DNA from: Winogradskyella aurantiaca
GTDB lineage: Bacteria > Bacteroidota > Bacteroidia > Flavobacteriales > Flavobacteriaceae
DNA length: 64,000 bases
Direction: 5' to 3'
Assembly (NCBI RefSeq): GCF_003362725.1
Contig: NZ_QKTV01000001.1
Span: forward strand, 248,001 to 312,000
Shown: positions 26,987-35,348 of the stretch, piece by piece
Numbering within the stretch: position 1 is the stretch's first letter
Layout: every line of letters begins with the position of its first letter
Made by a program: the position numbers and the translations under genes
The notes under the pieces: generated by a model
What the model was told of the DNA's origin: nothing
Databases searched by the model: none
The model's input: only the letters and a program-made list of their open reading frames with translations

Positions 26987-27176
26987 CTCATATGCCAGAT
27001 TATCTGGTTTGGGTCTTCAGATGCTTGGAATTATTGCTGTTGGCACCTTTGTTGGTGTTAAACTTGATGAGCGGTATCCAAACGAGTCGAATTGGTTTAC
27101 CTTAGGCTTGACATTATTCTCTGTAATTGGGGCCATAGTTTATGTGATTAGGCGTATTATTGCAGCTTCAAATTAA
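26937..27176 (+). CDS. AtpZ/AtpI family F0F1-associated membrane protein
   Basis: An ~79-residue protein with a charged N-terminus (MNQPKDKNPLKKKDQLNSYARLSG) and two membrane helices, with the family pattern GLGLQMLGIIAVGTFVGVKLDERYP. AtpZ/AtpI proteins sit at the head of ATP synthase operons and are implicated in c-ring assembly or Mg2+ handling. An in-frame start at 26916 exists, but 26937 gives the conserved N-terminus. The gene overlaps the bactofilin by 50 nt in another frame, an unusually long overlap. Confidence 0.85.
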   Translation: MNQPKDKNPLKKKDQLNSYARLSGLGLQMLGIIAVGTFVGVKLDERYPNESNWFTLGLTLFSVIGAIVYVIRRIIAASN

Positions 27177-27182
27177 TCGGGT

Positions 27183-27578
27183 ATGGAAGAATTTAGAAAA
27201 CGTCAGATTTCATTTTTACTGCAGTTAGTAGGAGTAACGCTGGTGGTTTTTGGAATTCATGCATATTTATTGAGCCACTTTGCTAAAGAGATCAACTTCT
27301 TTTTCCCACTTTGGCAGATTTATCTATTCCACGTACTTATTACGACGGTATTGTATTCTACCATCAACTACAGATTTTCAAATGGAAAAAAAGACATCTT
27401 TAATTTGTTTATGGTATTGACCTTTTTGAAGATGATCTTGGCCATAATTTTTTTACTACCCCTCTTACTTTCTGAATTTGAAAATAAGCAGCCAGACGTA
27501 TTCAATTTTTTCATTCCATACTTCCTCTATTTGTTCTTTGAGGTGTTTGCGTTGACAAGGTTCTTACAGAAGCAATAG
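27183..27578 (+). CDS. Small membrane protein upstream of atpB (DUF6168-like)
   Basis: A 131-residue protein with four hydrophobic helices and a conserved-looking acidic end (FFIPYFLYLFFEVFALTRFLQKQ). Position between AtpZ and AtpB is where many bacteria carry AtpI/AtpR-type membrane proteins, and I tentatively recall the Flavobacteriia version as DUF6168. It starts 6 nt after the AtpZ-like gene. A role in ATP synthase assembly is inferred only from position and topology. Confidence 0.7.
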   Translation: MEEFRKRQISFLLQLVGVTLVVFGIHAYLLSHFAKEINFFFPLWQIYLFHVLITTVLYSTINYRFSNGKKDIFNLFMVLTFLKMILAIIFLLPLLLSEFENKQPDVFNFFIPYFLYLFFEVFALTRFLQKQ

Positions 27579-27654
27579 ATTTAAAGTCACAACACACTGT
27601 TTATCAGGTGGATATGATGAATTAAAGTATCGAGATTTTAGAGCCTAATATTTG

Positions 27655-27685
27655 TTTGTCAATTCACATAATGTGCGTACATTTG
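27655..27685 (+). promoter_or_regulatory. Promoter of the atpBEFHAG operon
   Basis: TTTG at 27655-27658, a 19-nt spacer and TACATTTG at 27678-27685 match the Bacteroidota consensus TTTG-N19-TAnnTTTG exactly. Transcription should start near 27691, giving a ~30-nt leader before atpB. It is the best promoter in the window and separates the atp structural genes from the sprE-bactofilin-atpZ group. Confidence 0.72.
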
Positions 27686-27721
27686 CAGCGAATTTAAAGT
27701 CAGGGATTTTAAGCGTACATA

Positions 27722-28807
27722 ATGAGAATCAACACTTTCAGAAACCTTTTATTAATCACAACGTTTTTAGTAATTGGAAATTTCGGATTCGCAAGTTCAG
27801 ATAAAGAGTCAGGAGACGATGCTGAGTTCGATCCAAAAGAAATGATTTTACATCACGTAAAAGATGCATATGGGATGCATTTATTTGATTGGGACGGTCA
27901 CCCAATATCCATTCCTCTTCCAGTAATTACTTATACTGATAATGGTTTCACTGTGTTTTCATCATCAGAGTTTCATCATGATTATTCAGGAGAAGTTATC
28001 GTTGAAAAGAATGGACAGAAATTTGCAAATGTTCATGAAAAGGTCTACGTGTTAAACGAGGGAGAGACAGAAGTAACTTATGATGCAGAACATCATCCTA
28101 CGAATGCCAAAAGACCAATAGATATTTCTATAACAAGGAATGTCTTTATGATGATGGTATCAGTGGTCGTGCTGTTATTAATTTTCTTATCAGCTTCAAG
28201 ACGCTATAAAAATTCAAAGGACAACGTACCTTCTGGAATCGCAAGTTTTGTGGAACCTTTGGTATTATTTGTAAGAGATGAAATTGGAAGGCCAATGATA
28301 GGTGAAGAGAAGTACAAAAAGTACATGCCGTACCTACTAACTATATTCTTCTTTATATGGATCAATAACATCTTTGGATTAATTCCAATCCTTAATGGTG
28401 CTAATTTAAGTGGAAATATAGCCTTCACTTTTACCTTAGCTGTACTAACATTTATCATTACTAATGTTAGTGGCAACAAGAACTATTGGAAACATATTTT
28501 TTGGATGCCAGGAGTTCCCGTACCAATGAAAATATTTTTAATGCCTATTGAGATTATTGGTGTGTTTGTAAAACCAATTTCTCTAATGATTCGTTTGTTT
28601 GCAAACATCACAGCCGGACACGTTATTATCCTGGCATTAATGTCCTTAATATTTGTATTTAAAACCATAGCGATTGCTCCGGTATCTGTTGGATTTGCAT
28701 TATTCATTACAGTTATCGAAATTATTGTAACCGCTATACAAGCATATATATTTACAATTTTGTCAGCCTTATATTTTGGTATGGCAACAGAAGAAGCACA
28801 TCATTAA
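27722..28807 (+). CDS. atpB: F0F1 ATP synthase subunit a
   Basis: Subunit a forms the proton half-channels beside the c ring. The C-terminal two thirds hold five to six helices; the essential arginine lies in ISLMIRLFANITAGHVI near residue 292, and the last helix region (IVTAIQAYIFTILSALYF) is also conserved. The first ~140 residues are unusual compared with the enterobacterial protein: a signal-peptide-like helix ending near residue 25 (GFASSDKES) followed by a His/Asp/Glu-rich periplasmic domain. Long N-terminal extensions of this kind occur across Bacteroidota. 361 aa against ~270 in E. coli. Confidence 0.96.
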   Translation: MRINTFRNLLLITTFLVIGNFGFASSDKESGDDAEFDPKEMILHHVKDAYGMHLFDWDGHPISIPLPVITYTDNGFTVFSSSEFHHDYSGEVIVEKNGQKFANVHEKVYVLNEGETEVTYDAEHHPTNAKRPIDISITRNVFMMMVSVVVLLLIFLSASRRYKNSKDNVPSGIASFVEPLVLFVRDEIGRPMIGEEKYKKYMPYLLTIFFFIWINNIFGLIPILNGANLSGNIAFTFTLAVLTFIITNVSGNKNYWKHIFWMPGVPVPMKIFLMPIEIIGVFVKPISLMIRLFANITAGHVIILALMSLIFVFKTIAIAPVSVGFALFITVIEIIVTAIQAYIFTILSALYFGMATEEAHH

Positions 28808-28811
28808 TTAA

Positions 28812-29036
<225 letters not shown>

Positions 29037-29043
29037 AACAATT

Positions 29044-29078
29044 AACCACAGAAGTAACGGTTGGTTACTTCTGTGGTT
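29044..29078 (+). other. Intercistronic 15-bp hairpin between atpE and atpF
   Basis: AACCACAGAAGTAAC (29044-29058) pairs perfectly with GTTACTTCTGTGGTT (29064-29078) around a 5-nt loop. It starts 7 nt after the atpE stop and no T-run follows (TATAAG), so it is probably a 3' stabiliser, processing site or partial attenuator rather than a full terminator. Confidence 0.8.
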
Positions 29079-29118
29079 TATAAGTACGAAGATTTAAGTT
29101 TTTTAAAACAGAAAAAGA

Positions 29119-29613
29119 ATGGATTTAATTACACCAGAATTTGGATTAGTTTTTTGGACGCTGATCATGTTTATGATCTTATTGTTTATTCTAAGAAAGT
29201 TTGCTTGGAAACCAATATTAGGCGCAGTAAGTGAAAGAGAAGAAGGAATCAAAAAAGCCTTAACGGCGGCTGACGAAGCTAGAAGAGAAATGGAAAATCT
29301 TCAAGCTGATAATGAGCGTATTTTAAACGAGGCAAGAGCTGAAAGAGAAAGTATGCTTAAAGATGCACGTGACATGAAGGCTAAAATGATTGCTGACGCA
29401 AAGGAAGAAGCACAAGTTCAGGCTAATAAAATGATTGAGCAGGCGCAAGCAGCTATTGAGAGTGAAAAGAAAGCAGCCATGACTGAGTTAAAAAATCATG
29501 TTGCAGGATTGTCAATGGAAATTGCTGAGAAAATTGTGGGTGCTGAACTTTCTACAGATAAAAAGCAATTGGAACTTGTTGACGAAATGCTTAAAGAAAC
29601 AACATTAAACTAA
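29119..29613 (+). CDS. atpF: F0F1 ATP synthase subunit b
   Basis: One N-terminal membrane helix (FGLVFWTLIMFMILLFILRKFAWKPI) is followed by a long, highly charged, alanine-rich helix from about residue 35 to the end that would form the peripheral-stalk coiled coil (repeating EARAERESMLKDARD). KFAWKPILGAVSEREEGI is the family junction. Length (164 aa) is normal. It lies between atpE (82-nt gap with the hairpin) and atpH (6-nt gap). Confidence 0.95.
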   Translation: MDLITPEFGLVFWTLIMFMILLFILRKFAWKPILGAVSEREEGIKKALTAADEARREMENLQADNERILNEARAERESMLKDARDMKAKMIADAKEEAQVQANKMIEQAQAAIESEKKAAMTELKNHVAGLSMEIAEKIVGAELSTDKKQLELVDEMLKETTLN

Positions 29614-29619
29614 TAGTTA

Positions 29620-30156
29620 ATGGCAGAATCAAGAGCAGCAATAAGATATGCAAAGGCGGTATTGAGCTTGGCAACGGAACAAAAAGTTGCTGATGTGGTT
29701 GCTGGTGACATGAAAGAAGTTTCAACGGCAATTCAGAATAATCCTGAATTAGCAACGATGCTTCAAAGTCCTGTCATTCGCTCTGCTGATAAAAAAGCTG
29801 TATTGTCACAGGTATTCAAAGGAGCAGGGAAAGAAACCCAAAATTTAATAGAGACCTTAATCACCAATAAGCGTGTGTCTTTACTTGGCGATGTGGCCAG
29901 TAAATATGTGCAGTTATATGACACTTTAAGAGGAAGTCAAGTAGCAAGAGTTACAACTGCAGTTGCGTTAACGGATGACTTAAAGAAGAATGTACTCGCA
30001 AAGGTTCAAGAGTTAACTGGAAAAACAGCGGAACTCGAGAATATAATCGATACATCAATAATTGGTGGCTTCATATTGCGTGTTGGTGATTTGGAGTACA
30101 ATGCTAGCATTGTTAGCAAACTAAATAATTTAAAAAGAGAATTTTCATTAAACTAA
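29620..30156 (+). CDS. atpH: F0F1 ATP synthase subunit delta
   Basis: The start AIRYAKAVLSLATEQ and the C-terminal IIGGFILRVGDLEYNASIVSKLNNLKREF are the delta/OSCP signatures. Delta joins the tip of the alpha/beta hexamer to the b stalk. Length (178 aa) is standard. It follows atpF by 6 nt and precedes atpA by 32 nt. Confidence 0.95.
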   Translation: MAESRAAIRYAKAVLSLATEQKVADVVAGDMKEVSTAIQNNPELATMLQSPVIRSADKKAVLSQVFKGAGKETQNLIETLITNKRVSLLGDVASKYVQLYDTLRGSQVARVTTAVALTDDLKKNVLAKVQELTGKTAELENIIDTSIIGGFILRVGDLEYNASIVSKLNNLKREFSLN

Positions 30157-30188
30157 TAGCTAGGCTTATAGCTAAAGACTAAAATAAA

Positions 30189-31766
30189 ATGGCAGAAGTA
30201 AAACCAGCTGAAATATCAGCAATATTAAAACAACAACTTTCAGGTTATGAAGCAGGTGCTTCGTTGGATGAAGTGGGAACAGTTTTAACTGTTGGAGATG
30301 GTATTGTACGTGCTTACGGATTATCTAATGCGCAATACGGAGAATTAGTAGAATTCGAAGGTGGATTAGAAGGTATTGTACTTAACCTAGAAGAAGATAA
30401 TGTTGGTATCGTATTATTGGGTCCTTCCAAAGAAATTAAAGAAGGTGCAACTGTAAAACGTACTAAGCGAATTGCCTCTATTAAAGTTGGAGAGCAAATG
30501 GTAGGACGTGTTGTTGATACGCTAGGATTTCCAATTGATGGAAAGGGGCCAATTGGAGGAGATTTATACGAAATGCCATTAGAGCGTAAAGCTCCTGGTG
30601 TTATCTTCCGTCAGCCGGTTGATGAGCCATTACAAACGGGAATTAAGTCTGTAGATGCTATGATTCCAATTGGTAGAGGTCAGCGTGAGCTAGTTATTGG
30701 TGACCGTCAAACAGGAAAAACAACTGTTTGTATTGATACCATCCTTAATCAAAAAGAATTTTATGATGCAGGAGAGCCTGTATTCTGTGTTTATGTTGCT
30801 GTAGGTCAAAAAGCATCTACGGTAGCAAATATTGCTAAAACTTTAGAAGATAAAGGAGCAATGGCTTACACTGTAATCGTTGCTGCTAATGCATCAGATC
30901 CTGCTCCAATGCAGGTATATGCACCTTTTGCTGGTGCTGCTATTGGTGAATACTTTAGAGATACTGGACGTCCAGCTTTAATCATCTATGATGATTTATC
31001 CAAGCAAGCGGTTGCATATCGTGAGGTTTCACTTCTTTTAAGACGACCTCCAGGGCGTGAAGCCTATCCTGGTGATGTATTCTACTTACACTCAAGATTA
31101 TTAGAGCGTGCTGCTAAGGTAATCGGTGATGACGACATCGCTAAGGGAATGAATGATCTTCCTGAATCTTTAAAGCCTGTTGTTAAAGGTGGAGGATCCT
31201 TAACGGCCTTACCAATCATTGAAACACAGGCTGGTGACGTTTCTGCATATATCCCAACGAACGTTATTTCTATTACAGATGGTCAGATCTTCTTAGAGTC
31301 AGATTTATTCAACTCAGGTGTACGTCCTGCGATTAACGTAGGTATCTCGGTATCTCGTGTTGGTGGTTCTGCACAGATTAAATCCATGAAGAAAGTAGCA
31401 GGTACCTTAAAGTTAGACCAAGCGCAGTTCCGTGAATTAGAGGCCTTTGCCAAATTTGGTTCAGACTTAGATGCTGCTACATTAAATGTAATTGAAAAAG
31501 GTAAGCGTAATGTTGAGATCTTAAAGCAAGCTCAAAACGATCCGTTTACAGTTGAAGATCAAGTAGCGATCATCTATGCGGGATCTAAAAACCTATTAAA
31601 GGAAGTTCCAGTTGAAAAAGTAAAAGAATTTGAAAGAGATTATATCGAATTCTTAAATGCCAAGCACAGAGACGTACTTGACACCCTTAAAGCTGGTAAA
31701 TTAACTGATGAGGTTATAGATACTTTAACAAAGGTAGCTAAAGACCTTTCAGCAAAGTTTGCATAA
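30189..31766 (+). CDS. atpA: F0F1 ATP synthase subunit alpha
   Basis: The 525-residue non-catalytic nucleotide-binding subunit. Walker A is GDRQTGKTT near residue 172, preceded by [17 protein letters not shown]; the arginine-finger region appears later as [31 protein letters not shown]-like sequence near residue 390, and [23 protein letters not shown] is the alpha signature. Codon use looks more optimised (many CGT, GGT) than in the polysaccharide genes, as expected for a highly expressed gene. Confidence 0.97.
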   Translation: MAEVKPAEISAILKQQLSGYEAGASLDEVGTVLTVGDGIVRAYGLSNAQYGELVEFEGGLEGIVLNLEEDNVGIVLLGPSKEIKEGATVKRTKRIASIKVGEQMVGRVVDTLGFPIDGKGPIGGDLYEMPLERKAPGVIFRQPVDEPLQTGIKSVDAMIPIGRGQRELVIGDRQTGKTTVCIDTILNQKEFYDAGEPVFCVYVAVGQKASTVANIAKTLEDKGAMAYTVIVAANASDPAPMQVYAPFAGAAIGEYFRDTGRPALIIYDDLSKQAVAYREVSLLLRRPPGREAYPGDVFYLHSRLLERAAKVIGDDDIAKGMNDLPESLKPVVKGGGSLTALPIIETQAGDVSAYIPTNVISITDGQIFLESDLFNSGVRPAINVGISVSRVGGSAQIKSMKKVAGTLKLDQAQFRELEAFAKFGSDLDAATLNVIEKGKRNVEILKQAQNDPFTVEDQVAIIYAGSKNLLKEVPVEKVKEFERDYIEFLNAKHRDVLDTLKAGKLTDEVIDTLTKVAKDLSAKFA

Positions 31767-31770
31767 TTAG

Positions 31771-31792
31771 AAGTCCGAGCGCATTCGGATTT
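31771..31792 (+). other. Weak intercistronic hairpin between atpA and atpG
   Basis: AAGTCCGA (31771-31778) can pair with TCGGATTT (31785-31792, one G-T pair) around a 6-nt loop. It follows the atpA stop by 4 nt and has only a diffuse T-rich sequence after it. May modulate the atpA/atpG ratio. Confidence 0.35.
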
Positions 31793-31812
31793 GAAACTTT
31801 TAATTTTTAAAA

Positions 31813-32673
31813 ATGGCGAATTTAAAAGAAATACGTAATAGAATATCCTCAGTATCCTCAACGATGCAGATTACCAGTGCCATGAAAATGGTGTCGGCAG
31901 CTAAGTTGAAAAAGGCTCAGGACGCTATTACTGCCATGAGACCCTATTCCAACAAACTAACTGAGTTATTACAGGACTTAAGTGCAACTTTGGATGCTGA
32001 TAGTGGTAGTAAGTATGCAGAGCAGCGACCTATTAATAAGGTATTGCTTGTTGCAATTACTTCTAATCGTGGGTTATGTGGCGCTTTCAATTCTAATATC
32101 ATAAAGCAGGTAGGGCATTTAATGAATGATACCTACAAAGGGAAAAGTGTTTCTGTATTAGCTATTGGAAAAAAGGCGAATGATGCATTTTCTAAAAGTA
32201 ACTTGGTAGTTGCTAATGAAAGTGATGTCTTTGATGATCTCACTTTTGAGAATGTTGAACGAGTTGCCAATGCAATAATGACCATGTTTGAAGAAGGGGA
32301 ATACGATCGTGTAGATATTGTGTACAATAGCTTCAAGAATGCGGCCACACAGATTGTGATGACAGAACAGTTTCTTCCAATAAAACCTATAGAGGGTGAC
32401 GCCAATAATAATTTGGATTATATTTTTGAGCCTTCTAAATTAGAAATAGTAGAAACCTTAATTCCTAAGTCTCTTAAAACACAGTTGTTTAAGAGTGTTA
32501 GAGACTCTTTTGCTTCAGAACATGGCGCTAGAATGACGGCCATGCACAAGGCAACAGATAACGCCACAGAGCTTAGAGATCAATTGAAGTTAACATACAA
32601 TAAAGCAAGACAAGCTGCCATTACCAACGAAATTTTAGAGATTGTTGGTGGAGCTGAGGCTTTAAATAGTTAA
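31813..32673 (+). CDS. atpG: F0F1 ATP synthase subunit gamma
   Basis: Gamma is the rotor shaft. Both terminal helices are recognisable: N-terminal LKEIRNRISSVSSTMQITSAMKMVSAAKLKKAQ and C-terminal SEHGARMTAMHKATDNATELRDQLKLTYNKARQAAITNEILEIVGGAEAL, the gamma signature. SNRGLCGAFNSNI near residue 80 is the conserved core. Length (286 aa) is normal. A terminator follows, so atpD (beta) and atpC (epsilon) are not part of this operon. Confidence 0.96.
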   Translation: MANLKEIRNRISSVSSTMQITSAMKMVSAAKLKKAQDAITAMRPYSNKLTELLQDLSATLDADSGSKYAEQRPINKVLLVAITSNRGLCGAFNSNIIKQVGHLMNDTYKGKSVSVLAIGKKANDAFSKSNLVVANESDVFDDLTFENVERVANAIMTMFEEGEYDRVDIVYNSFKNAATQIVMTEQFLPIKPIEGDANNNLDYIFEPSKLEIVETLIPKSLKTQLFKSVRDSFASEHGARMTAMHKATDNATELRDQLKLTYNKARQAAITNEILEIVGGAEALNS

Positions 32674-32720
32674 TTCAAACATAAGGTTTGATAGAACAGA
32701 TTAGACTTTAAAAGAAAACA

Positions 32721-32750
32721 AAAACCCTGCATATTGCAGGGTTTTTTATT
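32721..32750 (+). terminator. Rho-independent terminator of the atp operon
   Basis: AAAACCCTGC (32721-32730) pairs perfectly with GCAGGGTTTT (32736-32745) around a 5-nt loop, followed by TTATTTTT. It lies 48 nt after the atpG stop. Confidence 0.9.
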
Positions 32751-32780
32751 TTTACCAAAGCGATAAAGAAAGCTTCGAAA

Positions 32781-33278
32781 ATGAAAATGTTCCTCTTAGT
32801 TCTATTATGTTTTTATAATCACAGTTATATTTTCGATAATGGAATAGAGTTCCACAGAGATTTTAATGACCAAACTAGCGCTATAAAAAGTGTCTACTAT
32901 GAAGACTGGACTGCTGGGGTAAAAGGTGGAGGAGGTGGAGTATTGTGCACGGTAGTGTTAGATGAGAATTCCTCTGTTGAATTGGACTCTATTTTTTTTC
33001 AGGGCTACTCTGCAAAATTAATCCCTTTAAAACAGAATTCTCTTATTTACAAGGCAAGTATATCATTCAGAAATCTAAATAATTTTGATCTGCAAAGCAA
33101 TGATGTAAAAACTTCCGAGTCAAATGCTGAACTCTACCAAAAAAATAAGGATGTATTTGACATGAAATTAGAACACGAGAATTGTGTTGTATCTTATCTA
33201 GAGAACACGGTTTTTAAGTATATTAAGTTTGAAAACATACCTTTTTATGAAGAGAAACTTAAACAGCGTAGAAATTAA
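32781..33278 (+). CDS. Exported hypothetical protein with a poly-glycine motif
   Basis: I do not recognise a characterised family. The first ~17 residues (MKMFLLVLLCFYNHSYI) look like a weak signal peptide. Residues ~38-55 contain VYYEDWTAGVKGGGGGVLCTV; a W-x-A-G-(V/I)-x-GGGxG segment of this sort recurs in small flavobacterial envelope proteins as far as I recall. The rest is beta-rich with polar linkers and two cysteines. It lies alone between the atp terminator and the flippase gene on the same strand. Base composition is like its neighbours. A secreted or periplasmic role is inferred only from the N-terminus. Confidence 0.6.
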   Translation: MKMFLLVLLCFYNHSYIFDNGIEFHRDFNDQTSAIKSVYYEDWTAGVKGGGGGVLCTVVLDENSSVELDSIFFQGYSAKLIPLKQNSLIYKASISFRNLNNFDLQSNDVKTSESNAELYQKNKDVFDMKLEHENCVVSYLENTVFKYIKFENIPFYEEKLKQRRN

Positions 33279-33325
33279 GTTCAGTTGCCAAAATGAATTT
33301 TAATGCAATTACATTTTACGAATAA

Positions 33326-34783
33326 ATGGCGTTAAAATCATTATTCAAGCAAACGTTTATCTATGGATTAGCAACAGTACTCCCCCGTATGCTAAGCTTT
33401 CTCCTGGTGCCACTTTATACTTCGGAAAAGGTTCTAGGGTCCCCCGCTGAGTACGGTACTGTCTCCCTAATATTCTCATACTTTGTTTTATTCAATGTCA
33501 TTCTTGCCTATGGTATGGAAACTGCGTTTTTCAGGTTTTATAACAAAGAAAAAGACCAGGATACTATTGTAGGGACCTCAAGTATCTCTTTAATTGTCAG
33601 CTCATTTATTTTTTTAGTTATAAGTTACCTTTCAATAGACCAGATTTCCCAAATAACAGTCATTGAACCTAGATACCTTAAGTTGGTGATATGGATCTTG
33701 TTTTTGGATGCACTTGTAATTATTCCGTTTGCCTGGTTACGAGCTCAAACTAAAGCCACCACTTATACCATAATTAAACTAAGCAACGTAGCCATTAATT
33801 TAGGTCTAAACTTATTTTTCCTATTAGTGCTACCCGAATTGTCAAAAAGCTCAAACTTTTGGGATTCCTTATATATCGAAGGGTATCAAATAAGTTACAT
33901 TCTATGGGCCAACATCATTGCAAGTGGCCTTACGTTAGTAATGGTGTCCCCAACCTACATAAGATTAAAATGGAGTTTTAATAGGCAACTCTGGATGCGT
34001 ATGATGCGTTATGCCTATCCTGTCTTAATTGCAGGAATAGCATTTTCTATTAATGAGACTTTTGACAGGATATTATTGAAAGGCCTTTTACCATCTGATG
34101 TGGCAGATACGCAAATAGGCATGTACTCTGCCTGTTACAAACTGGCTTTATTCATGACCTTGTTTGCTACGGCGTTTCGCCTAGGGGTGGAACCTTTTTT
34201 CTTCAGCCATGCAAATACTAAAAACCCCCAGACCAACTATGCCCGCATTCTTGAGTTTTTTGTAGCTATTGGGTCTTGCATACTTCTGGTGGTAGTAGTT
34301 TTTGCTGATGTATTGAAAGTTCTTATTATTAGAAGTGAGGCGTATTGGGAAGCTATGTGGATTGTCCCTATTGTACTAATGGCTAACTTTTTTCTAGGCA
34401 TATATCATAACCTCTCTGTTTGGTACAAGATTACAGATCGCACTAAATATGGGGCTATTATCTCGGTCATTGGTGCATTAGTCACATTGGGAATTAACCT
34501 TGTGTTTATTCCGCAATTTGGATTTAAGGCTTCAGCGGTGGCCACTCTTATGGCTTATAGCTTAATGGCTTTCATTTCATACTTTTTAGGAAGACACTAC
34601 TATCCGATTCCGTATAACCTAAAAAAGATTGGAACCTATTTGGCCTTAAGCACTGGTTTAGCGTGGATAAGTTTTTATCAACTCTCTGGTAATTATTACT
34701 TCGGTATCCTGGCTATAGTTGTATTTTTATTGACGATTTATATTTCGGAAAAACAGAATATCGAGTCCATTTTAAAACGGTAA
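33326..34783 (+). CDS. Lipopolysaccharide/oligosaccharide flippase (MOP superfamily)
   Basis: A 485-residue protein with about 14 hydrophobic helices. The N-terminus FKQTFIYGLATVLPRMLSFLLVPLYTSEKVLGSPAEYGTVSL is the Polysacc_synt signature, and FNETFDRILLKGLLP-like sequence near residue 245 (INETFDRILLKGLLPSD) marks the second half. It is distinct in sequence from the Wzx at 4097. It heads a plus-strand run with dut and a sugar nucleotidyltransferase, a gene order common in Flavobacteriaceae, so it is more likely a conserved envelope flippase than part of the variable polysaccharide cluster. The cargo is unknown. Confidence 0.88.
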   Translation: MALKSLFKQTFIYGLATVLPRMLSFLLVPLYTSEKVLGSPAEYGTVSLIFSYFVLFNVILAYGMETAFFRFYNKEKDQDTIVGTSSISLIVSSFIFLVISYLSIDQISQITVIEPRYLKLVIWILFLDALVIIPFAWLRAQTKATTYTIIKLSNVAINLGLNLFFLLVLPELSKSSNFWDSLYIEGYQISYILWANIIASGLTLVMVSPTYIRLKWSFNRQLWMRMMRYAYPVLIAGIAFSINETFDRILLKGLLPSDVADTQIGMYSACYKLALFMTLFATAFRLGVEPFFFSHANTKNPQTNYARILEFFVAIGSCILLVVVVFADVLKVLIIRSEAYWEAMWIVPIVLMANFFLGIYHNLSVWYKITDRTKYGAIISVIGALVTLGINLVFIPQFGFKASAVATLMAYSLMAFISYFLGRHYYPIPYNLKKIGTYLALSTGLAWISFYQLSGNYYFGILAIVVFLLTIYISEKQNIESILKR

Positions 34784-34795
34784 AAAAACGGAAGG

Positions 34796-35230
34796 ATGAC
34801 AGTTAAAATTATCAATAAATCTAATCACGATTTACCACACTACGAGACACTAGCTTCAGCAGGGATGGACCTGAGAGCCAACTTGTCTGAGAGTAGAGTT
34901 TTAAAACCATTAGAACGTACCATAGTGGGTACGGGCTTGTTTATTGAGTTACCCATTGGTTATGAGGCACAAGTAAGGCCTAGAAGTGGCCTCGCCGCAA
35001 AAAAAGGAATTACAGTGCTCAATGCCCCAGGGACTATTGATGCTGACTATAGAGGTGAAATTGGTGTCATCTTAGTCAATTTATCCAATGAGGATTTTCA
35101 AATTAATAACGGTGAAAGGATTGCCCAATTGGTCATTGCTCAATACGGTCGAATAGAGTGGGAACAGGTAAAGGTCCTATCTGAAACAGCTCGCGGCACC
35201 GGAGGATTTGGAAGTACTGGAACTAAATGA
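34796..35230 (+). CDS. dut: dUTP diphosphatase
   Basis: Hydrolyses dUTP to dUMP and diphosphate, keeping uracil out of DNA and feeding thymidylate synthesis. All five dUTPase motifs are visible: [39 protein letters not shown] (with the catalytic Asp and Tyr), RIAQLVI and the C-terminal P-loop-like [10 protein letters not shown]. Length (144 aa) is typical for the trimeric enzyme. It starts 12 nt after the flippase gene. Confidence 0.97.
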   Translation: MTVKIINKSNHDLPHYETLASAGMDLRANLSESRVLKPLERTIVGTGLFIELPIGYEAQVRPRSGLAAKKGITVLNAPGTIDADYRGEIGVILVNLSNEDFQINNGERIAQLVIAQYGRIEWEQVKVLSETARGTGGFGSTGTK

Positions 35231-35348
35231 TTGATGATTACAGTTTTGCGAAATATGAAATGGAAGTATTAAAAACTATAATAAAGTAAAATTATGGAAC
35301 CCTCAAGCTTCTAATTTTTGAGAGCGAGACGGTTTATTATCCCTATCT

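Noticed and set aside
29044-29078. The hairpin after atpE as an ordinary terminator
   Set aside because: No U-run follows and the operon continues into atpF, so full termination is unlikely.
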